Of a stretch of 64,000 bases of DNA, positions 1-26,535 are shown in pieces. The number at the start of each line of letters is the position of its first letter. The stretch's first letter is position 1. Source of the DNA: Metridium senile (lineage: Eukaryota; Cnidaria; Anthozoa; Actiniaria; Metridiidae); contig OX459101.1 of the NCBI GenBank assembly GCA_949775045.1, positions 20,274,466 through 20,338,465 of the forward strand. The letters are read 5' to 3'. Below the pieces are notes generated by a model, which saw only the letters and a program-made list of their open reading frames with translations, was not told the origin of the DNA and made no database searches. The translations under genes were made by a program, and so were the position numbers.

Positions 1-102
1 ATTAATCTACCAGTTAAATTTCTATTTCAAAATTGTCGAGTTGCACGACCGAAAAGAACTGTGGGTGTTCTTTTGTGTTTTACTGCCCACTGCAAGCGTA
101 AT

Positions 103-166
103 AGGTGGACGTACAGTGACGTATTTTGTTATGGTTTTGCCAACCAACCATTGTTATAAGAACAAA
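103..166 (+). repeat. Dispersed repeat, inverted copy at 9187-9250
   Basis: This stretch is closely matched in reverse complement at 9187-9250; both contain the TGGTTTTGCCAACCAA core and the GGTGGACGTACAGTGACGT edge. The two copies flank the HERC-like gene in opposite orientation. No protein signal is seen. It is probably part of an old transposable element whose remaining sequence lies outside or has decayed. Apart from this repeat I see nothing in bases 1-612. Confidence 0.5.
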
Positions 167-612
167 AAAGATCAAAAATTACCCAAAATTGTAAACATTA
201 CGCTTACCAGTTGATTTCGCGCGCGCATTATTATTTGCCAATCAGAAGCATTTTTGTTGCATCGCCAACAGTTCCGAGATGGCGTCGTTCGAGAGAAATG
301 TTTCCCGTGTTAACTCTCTATAAATACATCCTTAAAATAACTTTACATTAAACAATTATATGTTACTTGACAACAAAAGCTCTCTACTTCTCTATCAGCG
401 ATAAAAAATAATAAAAACAAAACGCAAATGCTTGAAAAATTAACCGAAATCGTTGCTGTCTCGAGGCGCCATTTTAAAATTGTTTGTTTTGACAAACAAT
501 CATTTGCGCGCTTCGAGCGAGATCAAACCAACAAGTAGTGGTAATCATACAACAAGAATACAGAAAAAAATATATAAAAAATAACAAAGCAAATGAGATA
601 ACAAGTTCTTAC

Positions 613-3600
613 TTCATCCAAGTTTGCTTGGCGGGGCAGGTTAATAATAAACTTGACACCGTTTTGAAAAATCTACAAAATAACTTGTACACATAAGTAA
701 AACAATACATACATTAGAAGCAGACATTTTAAAATTTTACAAATAAATGAATGATTGAAAGGATGAATAAATGAATCAAGGAAGTAGGAATGCATTAATA
801 AATGAATAAAATGAATGAATGGATGAATAAATAGATGGATAAATGAATGATTGAATGAATGGATGGATGGATGGATGGATGGATGAGTGGATGAATAAAA
901 AAATGAAAGAATGAATAAATAGATGAATGAATGAATGATTGAATAGATGGATGGATGGATGGATGGATGGATGGATGGATGGATGGATGGATGGATGGAT
1001 GGATGGATGGATGGATGGATGGATGGATGGATGGATGGATGGATGGATGGATGGATGGATGGATGGGTGGGTGGGTGGGTGGATGGATGGATGAGTGGAT
1101 GAATAAATAGATGAAAGAATGAATAAATAGATGAATGAATGAATGAATGAATGAATGAATAAACAACTACACTAGTACCTCAATTGTGTATATTTATTAC
1201 CTTTATAATATTAGTAAAGTAGTGAGACGTTAATGTCGACCACCAACGACCTGTAAAGCGTAATAATGATCTGTGATACAGCTTATTTAATATAAGCTGT
1301 CGCTGAAAAATGCCTAAAATGGTCAAGGGATTTCAAGTGTGAGGGTACTTGACTATTTTGTGTGTTTCTTTGCACGCCATCAACATCATTCCCGGGGGTT
1401 TTCCCTACACACAAACGTAGGGAAAAGCCCTAAGAACGAAGTTGAAGCACCGTTGAATGTCTCGCTCGCCATGACGGTATATTATGTCTCGATGGAATGT
1501 ATCCCATCATCCCATGCTGTACAAACACTACATTATACTTACATAATACTCTAAAAGCCTCTGGCTTCAGTCTTAATATACAATTAGCAAAAGGTAAGAC
1601 TATAGTATCATAACAGTGTCTTGTTCGTATCAGCTCTAGTTCAGGCAGCATGATATACACTCTCAATGCCTCGATATCTGGTGGCTGCTGTTGGACCATT
1701 AACGGCAGAAGATGGTCTGCGATAGACGATGTAATCTGTATCAATGGAAGAACAATTTGATTTCAAGTTAAGCACCATTTATGTAAGAACCTGTTCAGGC
1801 TGACTTGGAAAACTCTAGGTTCTTATACGCGGGGTTTTACTGTACCGTGAATATCCTACTCGTCCCTTGTATTTTCTTTGTATACACCCTTGCCTAAAGG
1901 CTCGTGTGTATACTGAAAAATACAAGTGACTCGAAACTATGGTATAACTAGTATAAATCTGCAGAAATGTTAGTCAGTAAACATATAACTATAATATCTC
2001 TTAAGGTACCTGGACTGCCAAACATAATATGGGTGTCATTTGAACAAAAACATTGTAAGTGTTATACGCGTTTACAAACTTATAAAATAAGTAACGATTA
2101 GTTTTAGTATAACCCTAAACAAAGCAACAGTATCCGGTTATCTCGTCCCATTGCTATCTCGCCCATTTCTATCTCGCCCATTTCTATCTCGTCCCATTTC
2201 TATCTCGCCCCATTTCTATCTCGCCCATTTCTATCTCGCCCCATTGCTATCTCGTCCCATTTCTATCTCGCCCCATTTCTATCTCGCCCATTTCTATCTC
2301 GCCCCATTGCTATCTCGTCCCATTTCTATCTCGCCCATTTCTATCTCGCCCCATTGCTATCTCGCCCCATTACTATCACACCCATCTATCTCACCCCATT
2401 GCTATCTCGTCCCATTTCTATCTCGCCCATTTCTATCTCGCCCCATTGCTATCTCGCCCCATTGCTATCTCACCCCATTGCTATCTCACCCCATTTCTAT
2501 CTCACCCCACACCATCTGTGCTCTACTGATAACGATTGGTTTTTACTTACAAGACTCTTTAGATTGTCGTTGGGTATTGAACCAAGAAGAAGGAATGATT
2601 TGGTTAAAACAGGAAGATCTATTCCATGTACTCTTGAGCTAATTCCCTCTGTTAGATTACTGCAAGACAAATACACAACAATGTATTATTGAAACAGTGA
2701 GTCCACTTTTATAAGGTAACTATGAGAAATCACGACTTCTGATTGATCGAGTTGTTGCCTTCATGAGAGCACACAGCACGCGCGTTTGCATGTTGATCAA
2801 TTTGTATTTTATTATCGCGTCGTGCTTCTCTTAACACTTCTCTCGTGTTCTGTCAATCCCTCCGTGCTTTATAACTGCACACAGCACGCGGGCGTGCGTT
2901 TTCTATTTCTATAAGGAACTACTGTAAAGGTACTTAACGTCTAGGGTTTCATGTTTACCTGTCTAAGAATGAACCATTTAAAGCAGCTGGTGACGAAAAC
3001 ACAGTTTCTAACACCCTGAAAATACACCAAACAATCAATTATAATAATTAACTATTATAAAATTTACAAAAGAAATCACGTCCGTGACCAAGGTTGTATT
3101 TTAGGTACAAAATCGTCCTGATTTGCATAAGTTTTAACTTGGATTTTCTCGAACAGATTTACATTTATCTTGACAATTTTAGTTAAATATGAAAGAACTA
3201 ACGTTGGACTTTCATAAGTACTATACAATATTTGCGTCCGATCTCTATGCGATATACAACGGCGAGTCGAAGACGAATCGTTGTATATCGCATACAGATC
3301 GGACGCGAATATCGTATATATTACATATATAATAATAATTTTTATATCAATAATATTAATATCAAAAACTATGTTACTATCGTAAACATACTCAAATACT
3401 TCGCTAGGGTCCGTCTCTAATGAAGCTTGTCTGACAAGGTCTTCAGTGATTGGCCCTGTTAATGTGAGTAATTTATCAACGGGTGTCTTGATGCACCAAT
3501 TATCAGGACCATCGGTATCATCCTGCAACATAACAAACAACATCTTATAGAGATTTCCCTAAAGTTGCCTACTTTCTCACTGAACGACGGACTTTGAGAA

Positions 3601-4076
3601 AGTCTACATCTTATAGAAGTGCACACAAGGAGGGGTTATATGATACAGCAGAGTTCGTATGACTGTGAAAAGCGCGGTGCCGTGTGCGTGCCTTACCGCA
3701 ACCGCGATGTTTCTAGAATTTTTTGACCGCGTTCGTGCCGTGAGATTTTGCTCTAATACCATATACACCAAATCGAAATATGGCAACCAATTTGTATAAC
3801 TATTATTCTTGACTTGCTATCCTCGCGTAAATGTAACAACTCTACTCTGTTCCAATGTGAGCCCGAGGTTAGGCAGTCCAGGAAGTCACCATATTTTGAT
3901 TCGGTCTATTGATGGTGGTAATAATGGTGATCATGATGATAATGATGGTGAAGGTGATGATAATGTTTGTGTTAAGGTTGGCATGAAGATGATGGTGATG
4001 GTGATGATGATGGTGGTAATAATGATGATAATAATGTTGACGATGGTGGTGATGGTTATAATGGTGGTGGTGGTGG

Positions 4077-4159
<83 letters not shown>

Positions 4160-7100
4160 GTTATGATGACTATGATAATAATATTTTTGATGAAGATGAT
4201 GTAATACACAACCTACAATGATACCTACACTATTTCCAGTAGCCAAAACAAAGCTATGTTCGCCGCCAGCAACTATCTTCAAGACTTTGTATTGTATTCC
4301 ATTACTGTTATCATTGTTTCGTCTGTACCAGGGACCTTGCACGGGTACACAACTGTTTCTATTATCTGTAGAATCTACACCCAGCTGACCACTGCTGCCT
4401 TGACCAAACGAGTAGACTTTATTGGACGAAGGCACAAACGCTAGTGTGAACGACCTAAGGAACGCAATTATTTATGAGGCGCTATTCGGTACTAACAGAA
4501 AGGGGGGGGGGGGGGGGTGTAAAGGTTAGCGGCTATGCGGTTTCACATTATTTTAAGTGCAGGTTTGCAGTTTTTTTGCATTGATATCTGCGGTATTTCA
4601 TTTTTTTGTAAATGAGCGGTTTGCAGGTTTCTTTGTCATTTTCGGACTCGGTGAACAGGGAGAAACGTTTTTCTATGGTCACATAAAATACATACATACA
4701 GTCACATAAAATCGTGTTACATATGATTGTGTTACATAAGGATTGCATTACATATGACCATGTAGCATTATAGGATTGTGCTACATGTGATTACATAAGA
4801 TTGTGTTACATATGGTTGTGTTACATTAGGATTGCATTACATATGACCATGTAGCATTATAGGAGTGTGCTACATGTGATTACATAAGATTGTGTTACAT
4901 ATGGTTGTGTTACATTAGGATTGCATTACATATGACCCTGTAGCATTATAGGATTGTGCTACATGTGATTACATAAGATTGTGTTACATATGGTTGTTAC
5001 ATTAGGATTGCATTACATATGACCATGTAGCATTATAGGATTGTGCTACATGTGATTACATAAGATTGTGTTACATATGGTTGTGTTACATAAGGATTGC
5101 ATTACATATGACCATGTAGCATTATAGGATTGTGCTACATGTGATTACATAAGATTGTGTTACATATGGTTGTGTTACATTAGGATTGCATTACATATGA
5201 CCATGTAGCATTATAGGATTGTGCTACATGTGATTACATAAGATTGTGTTACATATGGTTGTGTTACATTAGGATTGCATTACATATGACCATGTAGCAT
5301 TTAATATTGGATTGTGCTACATGTGATTGTGTTACATAAGATTGTGTTACATAAGACTGTAATGTGTTACATACCGTCCACATGCTATTTGAGTCACAAC
5401 ACTGCCCATCAAATCAAACACCTGCAAGACAAACAACCAATGAGATACCAATATTATGGACTATGGTATTTACAAATGTTTGGACCCCTCCCCTGCCCCT
5501 ATCAAATATGTAAAGGTCCGTCACCCAGGGTTACAGGATTGTTACTCACCCTTTTAGGGGTATCTTTGTCATTGTTATTGTTATGTCCTAGTTGCCCAGA
5601 TGATCCACATCCAAATGTAAACACACCACCATCCTACACACACAAAATAGAAAGGTTAGTTAATCACAGCATGGTCAGGTGTCATCCTCGGGAACCCAAG
5701 GGTAATCTTCTGTCGCTTGTTTCTCGCTCCCAGAATAAATACCCATGGGAACGTAGTCTGTTAGAGCTTGTTCCGGAAGTCAAAATTCAGCTCTTTCCTG
5801 ATTGGTCGACCTTATGAGGTCGACCAATGAAAATCAAGATAACCATTCAAAAAAAGTCGTTAAATAAGTTTACATTTTGACTTCCGGAACAAGCTCCAAC
5901 AGACTACGTTCCCAGGGGTATTTATTCTGGGAGCGAGAAACGAGCGACAGAAGATTACCCCTGGGTTCCCGAGAATGGGTCAGGTGTATATCTGAATGTA
6001 AAATAGTGTGTTTTTACTCTGTTATCACTCGGAATTATGAACTGATTTCATTTCTTTCATGCACCTAGCTAATTGCAAGAACAGTGTCCTGACTTTTGTA
6101 ATTTAACGGTAGATTTATTAAAAGACAAAATAAGATCACTGAACAAGAACAAAAACACGCACAACCAAATGCTATGAACAAATTGATAACAAGAGGAAAA
6201 AATACTGACATCCTTTGCAGGCTTCAGAGTGTAGAATGTACTTTTTTCATATAACGCAAACATGTACAACCAAAAATATGCTGTGAAAAAGGCTTGATAC
6301 ATACCATGGTCAGGACAGCAGTGTGATTCTCCCCACAACAAACATATACAACATGTTGGGACCTGATGGACCTTAGTAATGTTGGCATCTTACGATCTAT
6401 GATAGAAGTAAACTTGGTTAAAGGAAATTATTACCCCTCACCCTTCTCACTAAGGTAGCCGGGCCTTTGCATCCAAGCGAGACGAACATTGAGCTTGCAA
6501 TGATAGAGACACTTGAATAATTATCCTGCAAGGTGTTGACCGGTCTCTATCATTGCATCGTTCATCCCGCTACAATGCTAAGGCCCAGCTACCTTTCAGG
6601 ATGGCGCAGGGAACTATAATGAAGGGGGCGATCATTTAACATAGACTACCTTGTGTGTCAAGCACTCCAAGTTGACCAAACCTGAAAATAACAAGACACA
6701 AATTAGTATGCAAGGAACTATATCTACAAGATTATTTAAAGTAACATAAATAGTCACTCCTTCAGGGTTTTTTAGTGACTCTTTAAAAATTATATACTTA
6801 GCTTCAATATAACTCTATATAGCTTTTATGCCCCCCGCCCCTCAATATTGCCGATCCCAATACACTAATAAATGTAAGGCCCCTAAGATGAAATACTTAC
6901 TGATTGGAGCCCCAGCCAAACAATGCACCAGACGTGGTTAACGCAAAGGTATGCTGCCCACCAGCATTGATTAGAGCAAACGGCACGCCCTGTAACGACG
7001 ACACTGGACAAGGTTCATACTGGTTTTCTACCACTCCAATACCTAACTGACCGTGGGAATTATGACCCCACGAGAACAGATGGCCACCTGGGAAATACAC

Positions 7101-9908
7101 AACAAAACATCTTATTATCTATTAGAAATCAGGCATTCTTATTGGTTGAGACGCATGCTTTTTGTTGATGAAATATATAAATTTGCATTTTATAAATAAA
7201 GAAATAGAAAACTTTCTGTGCTGTATGCAGTTATAAAGCACTTAAAGTAAAGGATTGTCAGAACACTCGAGAAGTGTTGAGCTCCGCTTCGCGTCGTGCT
7301 TCTCTTAACACTTCTCTCGTGTTCTGTCAATCCACGCATGCTTTATAACTGCATACAGCACAAGAAATTAAAAGACTGTAATTGTTGTTAGTTATTGACA
7401 TTAGAATGGTTTAACCCAGGTGTAAGTAATGATGTTGAATTGTGATCATCTGGGTGTGTGTAGTCTTGAGAAAGACTGTTGTTGTTAGTGACTGATGTTT
7501 GTTTTATGGTTTAACCCAGGTGTAAGTAATGATGGTGAATTGTGATCATCTGGGTGTGTGTAGTCTTGAGAAAGACTGTTGTTGTTAGTGTCTGATGTTT
7601 GTTTTATGGTTTAAACCCTTGTGTAAGTAATAATGGTGAATTGTGATCATCTGGGTGTGTGTAGTCTTGAGAAAGACTGTTGTTGTTAGTGACTGATGTT
7701 TGAATGGTTTGAACCCAGGTGTAAGTAATGATGGTGAATTGTGATCATCTGGGTGTGTGTAGTCTTGAGAAAGACTGTTGTTGTTAGTGACTGATGTTTG
7801 TTTGAATGGTTTAAACCCAGGTGTAAGTAATAATGGTGAATTGTGACCATCTTGACTTGTGTAGTCTGGTATTAGTATCTAATAGTATATAAATGTCTGA
7901 ATAAGCGATTTTCGTGGTCCACAACATTCAGTCTTTCCATGGGTCTTTAATAAAGTCAATAACTACAGACTGACAACAACTAGTCGTTACAATGCAGTCT
8001 TACCTCTAGACATTGCAATACAATGATTGGCTCCACAAGCAAGTTGTATTATTGTCATTTTGGTTAACTGTTTGATAATCCTGCAATTGAAAGATACTGT
8101 AAATAAGGTGACCCTATTGAATTTTTCTTATGACATGAACAACTCCAGAGCAACCAGTTACTAAATTAATAATAAAACATATTTATTTATGAGTCGTCAA
8201 AACCATTTCAATATTTTGATGGCTATGATTTTGCTCACAAATGAATGGTATTTAGTTGTAGTTTTGGGAACGGCTTGCCATAAAATTTGCACGTGAGGTC
8301 CTGGGTAAAAGTAAGTCATTTGTCACCGACCGGAATAATTAATCACAATAATAGCGTATTAAACTTTATCTCTGGTTTAACCTACTTGGGTCTTGTCATT
8401 GAAGATCCAGCAGTCTTCCCAAGTCCCAACTGTCCTTTAGAGTCATCCCCCCATGTGAACACAAGGCCCTGATCACTGACAGCAGCTGTATGGTTCTGTC
8501 CACATACTACTTGACGTATTGTGTGTGTCTCTAACGCTGTTACAACCTCTGCAAAGATTGACAGACAAAACATGAACATTATTATACATAATTGCAATGA
8601 AGGGTGCAATAGTGCAACTAGACAATACATATTTAGTTTTGTTCATACTGTTCTGCTGCAGTGATATACACAAGTTTGTACAAAATAGTGCAACTAGACA
8701 ATACATATTTAGTTTTGTTCTCACTGTTCTGCTGCAGTGATATATCCACAAATTTGTACAAAATAGTGCAATTAGACAATACATTAAAAATTCTGAAATT
8801 GCAGTCAGGATTCATTATTTCGCATGCCACATTCAACAACAACCGCCATTACTGATGAAGGTCCGTGGTAATGGACCGAAACGTCAATTCTTCTAAAGTT
8901 TTTTAAGTCAGAGAAATACATATTTAGTTTTGTTCTCACTGTTCTGCTGCAGTGATAGCCACAAATTTGTACAAAATAGACTTTTAGACTTGTAATACAT
9001 ATTTAGTTTTGTTCTCACTGTTCTGCAGCAGTGATATCCACTAGTTTGTACAAAATAGTGCAATTAGACAATACATATTTAGTTTTGATCTCACTATTCT
9101 GCAGCAGTGATATCCACTAGTTTGTACAAAATAGTACAATTAAACAATAATATTTATTTATTTTCACAATAGATTTGTTAATTTTCTTTGTTCTAATAAC
9201 AATGCTTGGTTGGCAAAACCATAACAAAAAACGTCACTGTACGTCCACCAGCTATTACAGACACAACCTGTCTGCAAAATACGCTTTAAAACTACAACAC
9301 TCAAATCCCGAAATTTTAATAATTTAACAGTGTAAATTTAATAACATGAAACTGCAAAAAATACTATCAATTAATTGTCGAATAATACGCAAAGCAAGAA
9401 GGAAGAGTTTATTTCATTAGATACAGTATTTGTAAGTCTTTTTTTTTATTTTTCTTTGTACGTATATAATTCTATTATTAGTTATATTTTAGTAGGGGTA
9501 GGATATTCATTTGCGACGAAAGTTCTGTTTCCTTCTCCTTACGCTAGTATAGTAGTAGTATTTTTTGTAATTGTATAATTGTGTCAAAAAATTAATAAAC
9601 TACATTTTATTCCGTTTCAGTGCTATTAACTTATAATGCAATGGAATTCATGAAATCAATACGTCTAAATTTGCTACAAATAACCCACCTAGCGTGACTC
9701 CTTGTCCTTCTCGTCCAAGCTGCCCGTATTGGTTACAGCCACAAGTCTTTATTGTACCATCGTTCACAAGCAAAGCGCTGTGTGCCCATCCACAAGAGAT
9801 AAATACTGGCAAATTATTCTTGCGACAGATTCTTGGCCGATTTACAAATGGGTCTTCTGTATCAGCTATAGCTAGCTGGCCGTAGCTATTCTTCCCCCAA
9901 GAAAACAT
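613..9908 (-). CDS. HERC4-like: HERC3/HERC4-like E3 ubiquitin ligase, 5' part (15 exons, truncated at left edge)
   Basis: Exons in transcript order: 9908-9689, 8548-8386, 8080-8004, 7087-6901, 6681-6650, 6396-6305, 5633-5550, 5421-5375, 4454-4229, 3522-3392, 3015-2959, 2659-2551, 1735-1543, 1250-1201 and, less surely, 672-613. All junctions are GT-AG and phases match, giving about 556 residues (576 with the last exon). The start [12 protein letters not shown] is where HERC3/4 proteins start. The first 370 or so residues are RCC1 repeats (seven-bladed propeller), with blades such as [40 protein letters not shown] and [14 protein letters not shown]. The middle region has family signatures: [26 protein letters not shown] and a WWS motif. 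Small HERCs are cytosolic HECT ligases; the catalytic HECT domain should lie beyond base 1. HERC3 versus HERC4 cannot be decided here. Exons of 32, 47, 50 and 57 bp are unusually short. Confidence 0.9.
740..1165. repeat. (GGAT)n/(GAAT)n microsatellite
   Basis: Tetranucleotide tract on the + strand: GAAT-rich edges around a long pure GGAT core at about 946-1062, with a short GGGT interruption near 1063-1080. It lies in an intron of the HERC-like gene. Its open frames encode only SIHP-type tetrapeptide repeats and are not genes. Confidence 0.95.
2135..2508. repeat. Minisatellite, about 15-bp unit (CCATTTCTATCTCGC)
   Basis: About 25 imperfect copies of a 14-16 bp unit alternating CCATTTCTATCTCGC and CCATTGCTATCTCGC, drifting to CTCAC at the right end. 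It sits within 45 bp of the HERC-like exon 2551-2659, on its 3' (intron) side. Two open frames through it are by-products of the unit length. Confidence 0.95.
2768..2896. mobile_element. Short TIR element, family B, copy 1
   Basis: Related to 7217-7364 and 15434-15558. The shared core reads CTTCTCTTAACACTTCTCTCGTGTTCTGTCAATCC in fragments, and the ends are GCACACAGCACG and TATAACTGCACACAGCACG. It is non-coding and lies in an intron of the HERC-like gene. Confidence 0.6.
3230..3312. repeat. Imperfect hairpin (about 35-bp arms)
   Basis: GCGTCCGATCTCTATGCGAT at 3233 pairs with ATCGCATACAGATCGGACGC at 3288, around a short loop near 3265-3280. It is intronic and non-coding; it may be a small foldback element. 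Confidence 0.65.
3770..3905. mobile_element. MITE-like foldback, family D, copy 1
   Basis: The ends AATCGAAATATGGC and CCATATTTTGATTCGGTCTA are inverted, and the inner part is shared with 22803-22953 (TTGACT...CCTCGC...ACGTGA / CGAGG..AGGCAGTC). It lies between HERC-like exons 10 and 9. This copy is more diverged than the one in the lectin gene. Confidence 0.6.
3912..4195. repeat. (GAT)n trinucleotide tract
   Basis: Impure GAT/GGT tract with a pure core of about 27 units at 4075-4157. It lies in the intron just downstream of HERC-like exon 9 (ends 4229). A G-run of about 17 bases follows separately at 4502-4518. Confidence 0.95.
4690..5335. repeat. 89-bp minisatellite, about seven copies
   Basis: The marker ATGACCATGTAGCATTATA recurs at 4753, 4842, 4931 and onward to about 5286, with an 89-bp spacing. 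The unit is built from variants of ATTGTGTTACATATG. It lies between HERC-like exons 9 and 8 and ends about 40 bp from exon 5375-5421. Confidence 0.95.
5683..5977. mobile_element. Foldback element with 10-bp target duplication
   Basis: Two arms of about 105 bp are inverted: CTCGGGAACCCAAGGGTAAT at about 5688 and ATTACCCCTGGGTTCCCGAG at 5954. A non-palindromic centre lies at about 5795-5870. GGTCAGGTGT is directly repeated at 5673-5682 and 5978-5987, as expected of a target-site duplication. The 9-10 bp length resembles Mutator-like elements. It is non-coding and lies in a HERC-like intron. Confidence 0.75.
6452..6620. mobile_element. MITE, family A, copy 1
   Basis: Short non-coding element with long inverted ends, AAGGTAGCCGGGCCTTTGCAT and the matching GGCCCAGCTACCTTTCAGGATGG (in part). 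Copies at 13471-13650 and 19208-19394 are clearer. The centre contains GGTCTCTATCATTGCA and its inverse. It lies in a HERC-like intron. Confidence 0.75.
7217..7364. mobile_element. Short TIR element, family B, copy 2 (best preserved)
   Basis: Terminal inverted repeats are nearly perfect: TGTGCTGTATGCAGTTATAA at the left and TTATAACTGCATACAGCACA at the right. The middle holds inverted CTCGAGAAGTGTTGAG / CTTCTCTTAACACTTCTCTC. About 148 bp, non-coding, in an intron of the HERC-like gene. Confidence 0.75.
7400..7860. repeat. About 116-bp minisatellite, four copies
   Basis: GTGATCATCTGGGTGTGTG followed by TCTTGAGAAAGACTG recurs at intervals of about 116 bp; the last unit is diverged. Intronic in the HERC-like gene. 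Confidence 0.9.
8600..9140. repeat. 76-bp tandem repeat, five copies, interrupted
   Basis: TACATATTTAGTTTTG recurs at 8626, 8702, 8918, 8996 and 9072. Each unit carries a GCTGCAGTGATAT and TTTGTACAAAATAG segment. Copies two and three are separated by an insert at about 8778-8917 that contains a hammerhead-like core. It lies in HERC-like intron 1. Confidence 0.85.
8848..8888 (+). ncRNA. Hammerhead-ribozyme-like core (dimer type, probably degenerate)
   Basis: CTGATGA (8852-8858) is followed by a 5-bp helix GGTCC/GGACC (8860-8864 with 8873-8877) and GAAA (8878-8881), then CGTC. These match the conserved strands of a hammerhead. Stem III would be the self-complementary ACGT, which can only pair between two molecules. 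Stem I is weak: ATT with AAT and one bulged A. Such motifs are known at ends of Penelope-like elements; activity is doubtful. Confidence 0.4.
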
Positions 9909-10695
9909 TTAAACAACTAGTTTTAACTCAATGCATGTATTGCAGGGAGTTTTATTGTTGTTGTTAGTTTATGGAGGAAGTAAATTTAGTTTGATTTCAT
10001 GTTGTTGTTATAAGCTGGCCGCCATCTTTGCTATATTTTAGTACCCAGGCTCTCACGTATAGGAAAGAGGACAAGACACAGGTAGCCCGCTACAACAAAA
10101 TTTTGATACAGCTAGTGTAGTCAAAATATTTAAAGTCATCTTTGTCGTTTTAGTTTTCGCTTTTATTGTCGTTGTCTTAATCGATTTATATCCTTATTTG
10201 TTATCCAACTGGTCACAGAAGAGTAAAAATATCGCACGAGTTGGACTGGATCGAGTAAAAACATATTCTGCATTATAAAAGAACAAAAACCTTTTTTAAT
10301 TTTTTTCTGATGGTTAGATAATAAATAATTTATTAGACAGTTTGATGTGTAATATGGCTGGGTATTTTATGCACATTTGAAAATTTGTAAAGATTGAATT
10401 TGCGCAATATAAATGAATAAATGAATATTAAATTATTATTAAATGATTTCACTCGTTCACTCTCCTAAAGGCTCGTCACAATACAGCTTCTCACATGCCC
10501 AGCCATATTACACATCAAACTGTCTAATACGATAATTTTCATTATCATACTATTGCTATTATTTACGCAATTATCATCATAATCATAACCATCATCATTA
10601 CCACCATCATCATTATAATCATCATCATTACCATCGTCATTATAATCATCATTGCCATCATAATCAACACCACCACCACCATTATCATCATCATT

Positions 10696-10757
<62 letters not shown>

Positions 10758-10821
10758 TATCATCATCATCATCATTATCATTATCATCATCATCATCATC
10801 ATCATTATTATCATCATCATC

Positions 10822-10853
<32 letters not shown>

Positions 10854-11280
10854 TATCATTATCATCATCATCATCGTCATCATCATTATCATTATCTTCA
10901 ATATTTTCATTCAAATAATCATCGCCATTGCCCATTCTATTGAACTAATTAACCAACAATAGAATATTTCTTGGTTTATCACGCTGCAATTAGCTGCTTT
11001 TACAGGTAGTGTTAATTAACTATTATCTAAGGTGTCCGTGAGATGTGAGGGCGTGACGTTCACACCAGTCTTCCAAATTCTACTATACCAACTAAAGAAA
11101 ACATTCAGTTCCCTCTGCCAGAACAAGGAACAAGGTTGTGTAACGCTGCTGCGTCAGTATCTCTGCTGGTTTATCTGTGATAATATTACTGCAAGTTATA
11201 TACAATTACAAGTATATTGTATGCGGTATTCGACCTCGCTGTTCTAGCATTCTGCAAGGTTTCTTCTTGTGTTGTTTGCA
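9909..11280. other. Divergent intergenic spacer between HERC-like and lectin genes
   Basis: About 1.37 kb separates the two start codons, which face away from each other, so both promoters should lie here. It holds a long (ATC)n tract at 10556-10912 with GTC and ACC interruptions. I see no convincing TATA box placed for either gene and no other gene. Confidence 0.6.
10556..10912. repeat. (ATC)n trinucleotide tract
   Basis: Long ATC/ATT/ACC tract, purest at 10683-10756. Open frames on the minus strand (poly-D, poly-M) are artefacts of the triplet period. Confidence 0.95.
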
Positions 11281-25730
<14,450 letters not shown>

Positions 25731-26001
25731 ACAAGAGTAATAATATATCAAAGTAATATATTCCTATTCAAGAGACATTATATATGTTATATTTATAATA
25801 TTATTAAATAATTATTTCTTGTTAACCACGACTGTTTTCGTATTATTCTACGTTCATCTAGTCTCTCCCTCAGACGAGGCTAAACACGGCTGCGGGAGAG
25901 ACTAACGTTCATCTACCAATGCCATTTCTGTATTGGCTAATCTAATTTACAGGGATTTCCTAACACATTTAGGGCCTTCTATTATTATGACTGTCATTTT
26001 T

Positions 26002-26007
26002 AATAAA
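26002..26007 (+). terminator. Candidate polyadenylation signal (AATAAA) for the lectin gene
   Basis: The first canonical AATAAA found on the + strand lies 272 bp after the TAG at 25730. Transcript data would be needed to assign it. Confidence 0.3.
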
Positions 26008-26317
26008 TATATCTTTTTATCAAGAAGTTAGGTACAGGCTCTTTGTAATAGTTAACCAAGAAAGCTGAATATATTAGATTTGCTAGAAGATTACTATATT
26101 ATTATTATATGTTATAAGAGAAAGGCTGGCTGGTAGGCTGGATTCTAACTGTATAACATCGATTTTTCCTGAAATATGGCTTGATTTATAGACCAAAACA
26201 CACTGTAATTAGTCTTTTCCACAATTTCTCCAGAAATAGGACTGAACTTATTACAAATTGGATTTCATTTACGTTCCTTGACAGCCAAAAAGGATAATAA
26301 TAATAATATTGATAGTT

Positions 26318-26535
26318 ATGGGTGGCCTAGTGTTGAGCGCTGGCCTCTCACCGCTGTGGTCCAGGTTCGAGTCCCGGCTCGGCTCGGGCATGGATTATAG
26401 GTGAGCTGCGTTTGTTTGATGTGTTCTTCTCTCCTATGGCACGAGGGTTTTTCTCCGGGTTATCTGGTTTTCCTCCCTCCGCAAAAATGACCATGTGAGC
26501 AGAGTTGAGTGGGTGCGAGTAGAGCTTCCCCAATT
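26318..26535 (+). mobile_element. tRNA-derived SINE with conserved central domain
   Basis: The head GGGTGGCCTAGTGTTGAGCGC resembles a pol III box A, and GGTTCGAGTCCCGG at 26363-26376 is box B. Downstream, 26441-26487 (TTTTTCTCCGGGT...GGTTTTCCTCCCTCCGC in part) resembles a conserved domain shared by SINEs across animals, of the Nin-domain kind; that assignment is from memory. The structure is a tRNA head plus body, not a tRNA gene. Confidence 0.6.

Noticed and set aside
3869..4209. Poly-His and poly-Ile frames near 4.1 kb
   Set aside because: Triplet-repeat artefacts; only 4229-4454 of this stretch is a HERC-like exon.
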